A stretch of 9,178 nucleotides of DNA from Phycisphaerales bacterium (GTDB lineage: Bacteria > Planctomycetota > Phycisphaerae > Phycisphaerales > SM1A02): NCBI GenBank assembly GCA_020427625.1, contig JAGQOI010000182.1:1-9178 (forward strand), given 5' to 3'. Below, in pieces: positions 1-5,456 of this stretch; the first letter of the stretch is position 1; every line of letters begins with the position of its first letter. A program made the translations under genes and the position numbers. Under the pieces are notes generated by a model that had not been told where the DNA came from, searched no databases, and saw only the letters and a program-made list of their open reading frames with translations.

Positions 1-144
1 GCGGAGGCGCCGCCCGCGCTGGGCAAGCTCGCCGCGTTCTCCGGCGTCGGCGCCTATCCGGCCCGCGTGAAGTGCGCGACGCTCGCGTGGCACACGCTGA
101 TCGCGGCGCTCGATCGCGGCGCGACGGTCGTGAGCACCGAATGA
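1..144 (+). CDS. sufU: SufU-like Fe-S cluster assembly scaffold, C-terminal end only
   Basis: The window opens inside this gene; only the last 47 residues are visible. They carry the SufU/NifU-like C-terminal signature: a Leu-Gly-x-Leu stretch, then GVGAYPARVKCATLAWHTL (residues 16-34 of the fragment), in which the Cys is the last of the three conserved zinc/cluster ligands of the family. SufU proteins help build or pass on Fe-S clusters and sulfur together with the cysteine desulfurase SufS in the cytoplasm; that role is family knowledge. The first two ligand cysteines lie outside the window, so activity cannot be judged. The gene ends in TGA and overlaps the next start by four bases (ATGA), so the two are probably co-transcribed. 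The usual suf partners would lie upstream and are not visible. Confidence 0.8.
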   Translation, partial: AEAPPALGKLAAFSGVGAYPARVKCATLAWHTLIAALDRGATVVSTE

Positions 145-1457
145 GCGTCGAAGCGGCCGGGCGCCTGCTGCTCGCGGCGATGCCGTCGCCCGCCGCGCAC
201 CGTCAGGGCACGCTCGACGACGCCCTTGCGCTGCTCTCCGATCACCCGGACCTCGCCCGACACGACGCGCTCGTCGCGATCGTCACCGGCGATGCCGATG
301 CGTTCGAAGCGCGTGTCGACGCCGACCCCGACGCGCTCGCCAGCGCGGCCCATCCCGCGGGCTGGTCGCCGCTGCTGGCGATGTGCTTCTCGCGGTTCCT
401 GCGCCTCGATCGCGCGCGACGGCCGGGATTCCACCGCATCGCCCGACGCCTCCTCGCCGCGGGCGCCGATCCGAACGATCGATTCATCGCCGGCGACGAG
501 GTCGAGACGGTTCTGTACGGCGCGAGCGGCGTCGCGAACGATCACGTCCTGACCCGCCTTCTGCTCGAGGCCGGCGCGAGCACCGACGACGACGAGGCGG
601 CCTATCACTCGGTCGAGTTCGACGACATGCGCTGCGCCCGCCTGCTCATCGAGTTCGGCCTGACGCTTCATCACCAGGCGACGTCGCTGCTGCACAAGCT
701 CGACTTCGACGATCTCGACGGCTTCATCGCGCTCCTCGACGTGGTGGCCGATCCGAACGGGCAGGGCCGGTGGGGGAAGACCGCGCTGCACATGGCGCTC
801 GATCGAGCCCGCGATGTCCGGTTCGTCGACGCGCTCATCACGCGCGGCGCGGCGGTCGACCTGCCGCGGACCGACGGACGAACGCCGTACGCCCTCGCAG
901 CCCGGATCGGCCGGCGCGACGTCATGACCCGACTCGTCGACGCCGGTGCGGCGGTGTCCCTGTCGGCGCACGACGCCTTCGTCGCCGCCTGCGCGGCCGG
1001 GGATCGCGCTGCCGCCGCGCGTCTTCGTTCCGAAGCGAACGCGCTCGGCGCGGAGGATCATCTCATGCTCGTGCGCGCCGCCGCGTGTGGGAACGACGTC
1101 GGCGTCGCGACGATGCTCGACTTCGGTTTCGGACTGGAGACCCGCGCCGAGTGGGGGGGCACGGCGCTGCATCATGCCGCCTGGCACGGTCGGGCGAGCA
1201 CGGTGTGTCTGCTGCTCTCGCGCGGCGCCGATGCGGAGGTGCTCAATTCGTACGGCGACACGGCGCTGGGGGCCGCGGTGTGGGCGCTGTCGCAGCAGCG
1301 TCGGCGCGACGATCCGGAGTCGATGCCGGTCCCGCGCGTCGACGTCCTGCCGGTCATCGAGGCGCTGCTCGCCGGCGGCGCGAACCCGTCCGCGACGCGA
1401 TTCCCGTCCGGCATGGCCGATGTGGATGCGTTGCTCGTGCGCCACGGCGCGGGTTGA
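141..1457 (+). CDS. Ankyrin-repeat protein
   Basis: A 438-residue protein made almost entirely of ankyrin-type helix pairs and no catalytic domain that I recognise. Repeat cores can be seen near residues 98-113 (ARRLLAAGADPN), 137-150 (LTRLLLEAGAST), 213-240 (KTALHMAL...ALITRGAAVD), 247-272 (TPYALAARIGRRD...LVDAGA), 341-366 (TALHHAAWHG...LLSRGAD) and 403-416 (VIEALLAGGANPS). The most canonical units are 213-240 and 341-366; others are degenerate. There is no signal peptide or membrane segment, so it is probably a cytoplasmic protein-binding scaffold; the partner is unknown. An upstream ATG at 72 is in frame, but I chose the ATG at 141 because it makes the typical 4-base overlap with the sufU stop and the 23 extra residues are Arg-rich and look like out-of-frame sufU. 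It ends directly against the stop codon of the reverse-strand EAL gene. Confidence 0.85.
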   Translation: MSVEAAGRLLLAAMPSPAAHRQGTLDDALALLSDHPDLARHDALVAIVTGDADAFEARVDADPDALASAAHPAGWSPLLAMCFSRFLRLDRARRPGFHRIARRLLAAGADPNDRFIAGDEVETVLYGASGVANDHVLTRLLLEAGASTDDDEAAYHSVEFDDMRCARLLIEFGLTLHHQATSLLHKLDFDDLDGFIALLDVVADPNGQGRWGKTALHMALDRARDVRFVDALITRGAAVDLPRTDGRTPYALAARIGRRDVMTRLVDAGAAVSLSAHDAFVAACAAGDRAAAARLRSEANALGAEDHLMLVRAAACGNDVGVATMLDFGFGLETRAEWGGTALHHAAWHGRASTVCLLLSRGADAEVLNSYGDTALGAAVWALSQQRRRDDPESMPVPRVDVLPVIEALLAGGANPSATRFPSGMADVDALLVRHGAG

Positions 1458-2942
1458 TCACGCGGAGCGTCGGGCGGCGATCTCGGCGCCGCGTCGGTCG
1501 ACGATGAGTCCCATCGCCCGCGGATCGTCGGTGACGGGCGGCGCCTGGCGGAGGCGGCGGGCGTTCTCGTAGAGTTCGCGCACGTCGTGCACGGCCTGGA
1601 GCGCGCGGGGGAGATAGGTGATGCGGAGGCTGGTGAGCGGGAACGCCCGCGTGCGGCCGCGCGGATCGAGGTAGGCGAACGTCCCCGACGCCTGGTCGTG
1701 GGGCGAGAAGAACGCGTCGCGCCGCGCGTCGAAGCGCCGCGCGAGTTCGACGAGGCGCGGTCGCGCGTCGTCGGTGAACGCGACGATGAACCGGTCGCCG
1801 CCGAGATGGGCGCAGAGCGACGTCGTGCCGGCGTCGTCGACGAGGTGGGACTGGAGGAGGTCGACGAGCTGGCGGAGCATGATGTCGCCGCGCTCGAAGC
1901 CGTAGGCGACGTTGTAGGCGTCGAAGTCCCGCAGATCGATGAACGACACGTCGGCCGGGTCGTGCGCGCGGATGTGGTCGGCGAGCCACCGGTCGGCATG
2001 CACGCGCCCGGGCAGTCCGGTCGACGACGCGAGGTGCGTCGCCATCGTCAACTGGAACTCGGCCGACGCCTGGAGCATGCGCCGGATCGACACGATCCCG
2101 CGAATGACGCTGCCCTCCTGGACGACGAGCGGCAGCGCGAGATGCTCCTCGGCACGGGCGGCGACGATCTCCATCGCCTCCGCCAGCGTCGCGTCCGGGC
2201 CGACGACCGGACAGTCGATGCAGGCCAGGCGCAGCACCGGTCCCGGCGCGGCCTGTTCGAGCTGCTCCCGCGAGAGCCACCCGATGTACCGCCGCCCGTC
2301 GAGCACGACGACGCCGGATCGCGCCGGCGGGCGGTTCATGGCGGCGACGGCGTCGCCGACGGTGTCGGTGAGATCGATCGTCGAGGCGACCTCGGTGAGC
2401 GCGGTGACGCGCACGGTGTTCGGCGCGAGCAGGCGTCGGGACTCGATCTGGTGATGGGCGTCGACGATCTGGCCGCGCAGGGTGTCGTCGATCGTCGCGG
2501 GACCCGGCGCGGGCCGCCCGAGCAGGAAGCCCTGCGCGTGGCTGATGCCGAGGTCCATGAGGGTCCAGAGTTCGGCTTCGCGCTCGATGCCCTCGGCGAT
2601 GACGTTGATGTTGCTCAGTCGCGCGAAGCGGGCGAAGTAGCGGATGAGGTTCTGCTTGTAGAGGTCGGCGTCGATGTCCCGGACGAGTTCGCGGTCGAGC
2701 TTGAGCCAGTCCGGTCGAAGGGCGGCGATGCGGTTGAGTCCGCTGTCGCCGGCGCCGACGTCGTCGATCGCGATCTCGAAGCCCATCGCCCGCAGATCGA
2801 CGATGCGCGCGAGCAGGTCGTCGATGAACGCCGTCTCCGCCCGCTCGGTGATCTCCAGCACGATCTGCTTCGGATCGATGCCCGCGCCGGCCTCGCGGAT
2901 CTGGTCCGCCAGCGTGCGGGCGTAGTCGGGATCCGCGAACAC
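1458..2942 (-). CDS. Downstream open fragment of the EAL-CBS-GGDEF gene
   Basis: After the TAG the frame stays open for 494 codons from a GTG at 2942. A product starting there would lack the EAL motif (Glu48) and Asn102, both needed for metal binding in EAL enzymes, so it should not hydrolyse c-di-GMP. It would still contain the rest of the EAL barrel, the CBS pair and the degenerate GGDEF domain, and might bind nucleotides if it folds. I see no ribosome binding site in front of the GTG, so re-initiation here is doubtful. Confidence 0.5.
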   Translation of the reverse strand: MFADPDYARTLADQIREAGAGIDPKQIVLEITERAETAFIDDLLARIVDLRAMGFEIAIDDVGAGDSGLNRIAALRPDWLKLDRELVRDIDADLYKQNLIRYFARFARLSNINVIAEGIEREAELWTLMDLGISHAQGFLLGRPAPGPATIDDTLRGQIVDAHHQIESRRLLAPNTVRVTALTEVASTIDLTDTVGDAVAAMNRPPARSGVVVLDGRRYIGWLSREQLEQAAPGPVLRLACIDCPVVGPDATLAEAMEIVAARAEEHLALPLVVQEGSVIRGIVSIRRMLQASAEFQLTMATHLASSTGLPGRVHADRWLADHIRAHDPADVSFIDLRDFDAYNVAYGFERGDIMLRQLVDLLQSHLVDDAGTTSLCAHLGGDRFIVAFTDDARPRLVELARRFDARRDAFFSPHDQASGTFAYLDPRGRTRAFPLTSLRITYLPRALQAVHDVRELYENARRLRQAPPVTDDPRAMGLIVDRRGAEIAARRSA

Positions 2943-2963
2943 GCACGGGCTGTTGTTGATGAA

Positions 2964-3260
2964 CTACTGCACGTCCCGCGGCCAGTCGACCGTCGACTCG
3001 AGCGTGACCTGACGCGACAGGTGTTCGAGCTCCGACGCCATGCCCGTCTCGTTCGCCGCCTCGTACAACGCCCCCGGATCGGGGAAGCCGGACTCCGGCG
3101 CGACGCGCGTCAACGCCTCGTACCCCATCACCCGTCCGTGACGCAGGTCGACGATCGGCTGCAGATGAATGCTCAGCGCACGATCGTCGATCAGCGCGCG
3201 GAGACGCTCACGGGTGTGCTCGACGTGAACCGTTCGTGGGTCCGGGGCGGGGACGGACAT
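2964..3260 (-). CDS. Upstream open fragment of the EAL gene, ending at the TAG
   Basis: These 98 codons encode the first part of the EAL domain, including LQPIVDLRHGRVMGYEALTR (33-52). Alone it is less than half of an EAL barrel and unlikely to be a stable or active protein. The start is the ATG at 3260. Confidence 0.5.
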   Translation of the reverse strand: MSVPAPDPRTVHVEHTRERLRALIDDRALSIHLQPIVDLRHGRVMGYEALTRVAPESGFPDPGALYEAANETGMASELEHLSRQVTLESTVDWPRDVQ

Positions 3261-3270
3261 CGTGGACCAA

Positions 3271-3275
3271 TCCTC
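3271..3275 (-). promoter_or_regulatory. Ribosome binding site of the EAL gene
   Basis: GAGGA on the reverse strand, 10 bases before the ATG at 3260. It decides this start over the in-frame GTG at 3314, which has no purine-rich box in front of it. Confidence 0.5.
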
Positions 3276-3446
3276 GTCCGATATCGCGGCGTCCGGTTGC
3301 GGGCGCGGCAACACCGGTAGACGTCAGCATCGGCCACTTGAGCCGCGCGAATCAGTCAGGTTGACGGACGGGGACACGTCGATCGCGACCGATGCCGCCG
3401 GTTCGGGCGACGACCGTCGAGTCGGGTCCGGGAATGTCGATGGTGC

Positions 3447-3473
3447 CGCCCGGCGCCGGGGATCACGCGGGCG
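3447..3473 (-). terminator. GC-rich inverted repeat just after nuoA, possible terminator
   Basis: CGCCCG and CGGGCG arms (3447-3452 and 3468-3473) flank a loop, and the perfect palindrome CCCGGCGCCGGG lies at 3449-3460. It begins two bases after the nuoA stop codon. No T-run follows on either strand, so this may be a weak or Rho-assisted end, or chance in GC-rich DNA. Confidence 0.25.
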
Positions 3474-3474
3474 A

Positions 3475-3864
3475 TCAGTCCCAGCGGAAGACGCCCTTGC
3501 GCCAGGCGTAGATGTACGCGATGATCGACGTCGCGATGAAGAATCCGATGCGGGCGAGGAACAGCCCGGCCTCGTGACTCTGCGGATCGAGTTTCGTGAA
3601 CGTCACCGCCCACGGGTAAAGGAAGATGATCTCGACGTCGAAGACGAGGAAGGTCATCGCGAGCACGTAGAACCGGACGTTGAACCGCTTGCGGGCCGTG
3701 CCGATCGGGTTCATGCCCGATTCGTACGCGATCCCCTTCTCCGCCCCCGACCGGCTCGGACCGAGCAGATGCGTCGCGACGAGGTTCACGACCACGAAGC
3801 CGATCGCCATGACGAGCAGCAGCAGGATCGGCAGGTAGGCGTTGGCGTCGACGGCAAGGAACAT
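3475..3864 (-). CDS. nuoA: NADH-quinone oxidoreductase subunit A
   Basis: Subunit A of respiratory complex I, a small inner-membrane protein in the membrane arm next to the quinone site. The 129-residue length fits the family (about 115-150). Three hydrophobic helices are visible at about 10-32, 64-86 and 100-120. Family landmarks: KGIAYESGMNP (43-53) in the loop between helices 1 and 2, and RFNVRFY (60-66) followed by FDVEIIFLYPWA (75-86) in helix 2, which carries the conserved acidic pair Asp76/Glu78. The C-terminus is WRKGVFRWD. The ATG at 3864 was chosen because the in-frame extension to 3957 is Arg-rich, unlike the family, and would include the -10 box. The ribosome site is weak. Normally nuoA heads an operon with nuoB; here the next reverse-strand gene is the EAL protein, so nuoA stands alone or a remote nuo cluster supplies the rest. 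Confidence 0.95.
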   Translation of the reverse strand: MFLAVDANAYLPILLLLVMAIGFVVVNLVATHLLGPSRSGAEKGIAYESGMNPIGTARKRFNVRFYVLAMTFLVFDVEIIFLYPWAVTFTKLDPQSHEAGLFLARIGFFIATSIIAYIYAWRKGVFRWD

Positions 3865-3935
3865 CGCACGAAGTCCCGGCGGACGGAGCCGCGGTGCGGA
3901 CAGGTCGCGCTGAACACCGGCGCCACCGAGCCGAG

Positions 3936-3964
3936 AGTGTACGGCCCGGCTCCCCATCCCTCAA
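3936..3964 (-). promoter_or_regulatory. nuoA promoter, sigma-70 type
   Basis: Reading the reverse strand: TTGAGG (3964-3959), a 17-base spacer, then TACACT (3941-3936). They match TTGACA and TATAAT at four of six positions each, with ideal spacing. Transcription would start near 3929, leaving about 65 bases of leader before the nuoA ATG. The tandem repeat begins 32 bases upstream of the -35 box. Confidence 0.55.
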
Positions 3965-3995
3965 GGCGGCGTGCGGCGGGACGATCGCCTCCCGT

Positions 3996-4050
3996 CGGAC
4001 CGGACCGGACCGGACCGGACCGGACTGGACCGGACTGGACTGGACTGGAC
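3996..4050. repeat. 5-bp tandem repeat, 11 copies of YGGAC
   Basis: Eleven perfect units in a row, differing only at the first base: C,C,C,C,C,C,T,C,T,T,T. No other substitution or indel occurs. The unit is not a multiple of three, so it is not a coding repeat. Its place between the divergent nuoA promoter and the tRNA-Pro promoter suggests a variable-number locus that could affect spacing or DNA shape there. A regulatory role is inference only. Confidence 0.95.
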
Positions 4051-4178
4051 CGGCGGGTCCGGGCGCCGGCCGCACGCGGCGGTCATCGCGTCCCGGGTCG
4101 CTCGCGTGGCTGCGCCGCCGGCGCGTCGCCGGGCGTTCGGCGCCGACGGAAACGCGCCTCGCCTCGGCAGGCCGCGGC

Positions 4179-4184
4179 TATACT
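4179..4184 (+). promoter_or_regulatory. -10 box of the tRNA-Pro gene
   Basis: TATACT, five of six matches to TATAAT, 26 bases before the mature tRNA. It follows the GC-rich string GGCCGCGGC. No TTGACA-like -35 element is visible at 16-18 bases upstream. Confidence 0.5.
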
Positions 4185-4210
4185 CCCTCACGTCCGCCGC
4201 CAGAAGTTCG

Positions 4211-4284
4211 CGGGGTGTAGCTCAGCTTGGTAGAGCGCATGCTTTGGGAGCAGGAAGTCGCAGGTTCGAATCCTGTCAACCCGA
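4211..4284 (+). tRNA. tRNA-Pro (anticodon TGG)
   Basis: A 74-base cloverleaf can be folded by hand: acceptor 4211-4217 with 4277-4283, D arm GCTC/GAGC, anticodon loop TTTGGGA (4243-4249) with anticodon TGG at 4245-4247, variable loop AAGTC, T arm GCAGG/CCTGT with TTCGAAT, discriminator A at 4284. C1-G72 and A73 fit tRNA-Pro. The anticodon UGG reads CCN proline codons. CCA is not encoded and must be added afterwards. Two stem positions do not pair: G5 against A68 (4215/4278) in the acceptor and A28 against G42 (4239/4253) in the anticodon stem. Usual tRNA-Pro sequences have C68 and U42. The gene may be functional with weak stems, or may be decaying. Confidence 0.9.
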
Positions 4285-4684
4285 TTCTCGCGAAGCGGCA
4301 AATCCAGCAGGAGAACGGAAGGCTTCGGTTTCGGAAACCACCTTCCGAACGATGAAGACCTGCTCGTGTACCGTCGAGCCGTCGATCTCGATGACCAGGT
4401 CGTCACCGTGACCAGGACCGCCCCGCGCGGATTCGGCTTCGTCACGGACCAACTACCGAGCCGCGCTCTCCATCTCGACATGCCTCGTGGAAGGCAACGG
4501 TCGATTCTCGCCCCATGCGCGGTCGTGCGGACCATGGACCACGCGCGACAGTGCGTTTCTGACACCATGCGGCACGAACGCAGATCGTTGGAGACGGAGT
4601 TCCGACCAGAAGTCGGTCTTGAACGGCCCTTCGCCGACGGTCGAAGCCCAGTCCTGACGTCTCAGCATTCGGCACCCCGGTCGT
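4285..4684. other. Low-GC stretch after tRNA-Pro with no convincing gene
   Basis: Hand counts of single 60-base lines give 35/60 G+C (4321-4380), 39/60 (4501-4560) and 35/60 (4561-4620), against 48/60 in a kinase line (6001-6060). Frames are open on both strands, but none gives a recognised protein. The best candidate is a reverse-strand frame from an ATG at 4668 that hits TAG at 4453-4455 and continues to TGA at 4276-4278 inside the tRNA. Its second part (DDLVIEIDGSTVHEQVFIVR) looks protein-like, its first part does not. It may be a gene remnant or integration scar; no integrase or clear att site is present. Confidence 0.4.
4316..4347 (+). other. Stem-loop 31 bases downstream of tRNA-Pro
   Basis: Outer arms CGGAAGG (4316-4322) and CCTTCCG (4341-4347) pair perfectly over 7 bp. 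Inside them GGTTT (4327-4331) and AAACC (4335-4339) form a second 5-bp stem with loop CGG. No T-run follows, so it is not a standard intrinsic terminator. It could mark the 3' end or a processing site of the tRNA transcript. Confidence 0.45.
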
Positions 4685-5035
4685 TCAGGGCTGATTCGTA
4701 CTCGCCTTCGCCGAAGGAGTCACGAGACCATCGGGCAGAACGAGGCCGCACTCCGGGCAGACGGGCTCCTTGAGCATCGCCAGGTCGTAGTTGCAGCGAG
4801 GGCATTGCACCTCGGGCATTGGCACCATTCGACGAGACAGCGGCGCGTCAATCAGGAACAGCAGCATGCCGGGAACCGCGAATGCGGCTGCCGCGGTTGC
4901 GGCGATCCAGACGCCGTCGACATCGTCTCCGAGCAGAGCTTCGCCGGCCCCCCATAAGAAGTTCACCGCCGCGATGACCAGGAGGACGAGCCCGCCGAAT
5001 CGCAGACGACGCCTCACGTGGTGGCGCTTCTTCAT
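4685..5035 (-). CDS. Small membrane protein with C-terminal zinc ribbon
   Basis: A 116-residue protein. A basic N-terminus (KKRHHVRRRLR) is followed by two hydrophobic helices, about 13-32 and 42-62, which form a hairpin with both ends probably in the cytoplasm. The C-terminus carries a four-cysteine zinc ribbon: Cys78-x2-Cys81 and Cys93-x2-Cys96, in the setting CPRCNYDL...CPECG. This motif is very common in planctomycete proteins of unknown role; the zinc-binding prediction is from the motif alone, and I cannot name a function. The ATG at 5035 is chosen because the in-frame extension to 5224 is Arg-rich and would hide the natural MKKR start; the ribosome site is weak. The protein has fewer GC-ending codons than its neighbours. 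It seems monocistronic. Confidence 0.75.
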   Translation of the reverse strand: MKKRHHVRRRLRFGGLVLLVIAAVNFLWGAGEALLGDDVDGVWIAATAAAAFAVPGMLLFLIDAPLSRRMVPMPEVQCPRCNYDLAMLKEPVCPECGLVLPDGLVTPSAKASTNQP

Positions 5036-5415
5036 GATGTGCGTGATGCTCGGTATCAATGGTCTGCGCTCCGAATGTGAAGCGAGTCGCGTGCGGCCGA
5101 AGGATACCCGAAGAGATGATCGGCGGCGATCGCAGCCGCCCGACGGACCGAAGCCCGTCTGCGGGCGACGGCGGCAAGCCGGGTCGGACGCGACGCGGGT
5201 CGGTGGCGCCGAATGTCCTGACATCGCAGAAGTCGAACACCGGCGGTTCCTTCAGGAGAGCCCGCGGATCGAGAGCGCCGTGCCCGACTCCTCGGCCTCG
5301 GCCGCGGCCCCGGCGGGCACGGTCCTGCGCGCCGGGGGTGACGCGCCGACCATCAACCACGGGCCATCCGGTGAACCGCCCTTCGCCGGGCGCCCGGAGT
5401 GACGACCGGCCGCGG
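5036..5415. other. Stretch without a recognised gene
   Basis: A forward frame is open through here to a TGA at 5400-5402, and its last 60 or so codons are rich in G/C third bases, but the peptide is low-complexity (Ala/Ser/Pro/Gly) and has no clear start or ribosome site. Two short hairpins lie at 5122-5140 (GGCGGC/GCCGCC, 7-base loop) and 5153-5166 (GCCCG/CGGGC). I do not call a gene. Confidence 0.4.
5053..5081 (-). promoter_or_regulatory. Possible promoter of the zinc-ribbon gene
   Basis: On the reverse strand TTCACA (5081-5076) matches TTGACA at five of six positions, and TGATAC (5058-5053) follows after 17 bases. The -10 match is poor, so this is a weak call. Confidence 0.25.
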
Positions 5416-5421
5416 TACACT
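5416..5421 (+). promoter_or_regulatory. -10 box in front of the sigma remnant
   Basis: TACACT directly after GGCCGCGG, the same combination seen before the tRNA (GGCCGCGGC then TATACT). No -35 box is visible. It lies 36 bases before the TTG start of the sigma remnant and may now serve the kinase gene. Confidence 0.4.
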
Positions 5422-5456
5422 GCGGCTGGTTCGAGGGCGGTGGGGGGAACACTGGC

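Larger units (their letters stand above)
1458..3260 (-). pseudogene. EAL-CBS-CBS-GGDEF c-di-GMP protein interrupted by one in-frame TAG
   Basis: Read through the TAG, this is a 600-codon gene in one uninterrupted frame. Domains: EAL phosphodiesterase about 28-255, a pair of CBS domains about 290-400, GGDEF-like about 430-565. The EAL catalytic set is present: Glu48 in YEAL, Asn102 in FINNSP, Glu136 in LEITE, Asp166-Asp167 in IDDVGAG, Lys187 in LKLD, Glu223 in IAEGIE, Gln243 in QGFLLGRP. So the ancestral protein could hydrolyse c-di-GMP. The cyclase motif reads GGDRF (487-491): the metal-binding Glu is Arg, so cyclase activity is unlikely, though GTP or substrate sensing is possible. CBS pairs usually bind adenine nucleotides. 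Codon 99 is TAG (2964-2966), three residues before Asn102, where the family usually has a hydrophobic residue; TTG to TAG is one change. The ATG at 3260 was chosen over a GTG at 3314 because it has a GAGGA box. No transmembrane segment is seen. It could be a fresh pseudogene, a sequencing error or a readthrough gene. Confidence 0.8.
3865..4178. other. Intergenic region between nuoA and tRNA-Pro
   Basis: No gene seen. It holds the nuoA promoter and the 5-bp tandem repeat, both listed separately. Frames through the repeat are open on both strands only because a 5-bp unit made of CGGAC/TGGAC contains no stop in any frame; they give Arg/Ser/Pro/Gly-rich low-complexity peptides and are not believable proteins. 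Confidence 0.6.

Noticed and set aside
54..1445. A 463-codon open frame antisense to the ankyrin gene
   Set aside because: Same GC effect; Arg/Glu-rich, without recognisable domains.
3258..3314. GTG at 3314 as start of the EAL gene
   Set aside because: No ribosome site in front of it, and the 18 extra residues are outside the family domain; the ATG at 3260 has GAGGA at good spacing.
1587..3320. A long forward open frame of 577 codons opposite the EAL gene, which does not contain the TAG problem
   Set aside because: Its peptide is Asp/Arg/Val-rich low complexity, and the reverse strand carries clear EAL, CBS and GGDEF motifs.
3996..4050. CRISPR array or direct-repeat origin (iteron) reading of the 5-bp array
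   Set aside because: Units are 5 bp without spacers, much too short for CRISPR repeats, and no replication initiator or AT-rich tract is present.
4188..4568. Reverse-strand open frame of 126 codons covering the tRNA
   Set aside because: Part of it is the antisense translation of tRNA-Pro, a well-known false protein; the rest is not recognisable.
4366..4773. Forward frame of 135 codons after the tRNA
   Set aside because: Its end runs antisense into the zinc-ribbon gene and the peptide has no recognisable motif or ribosome site.
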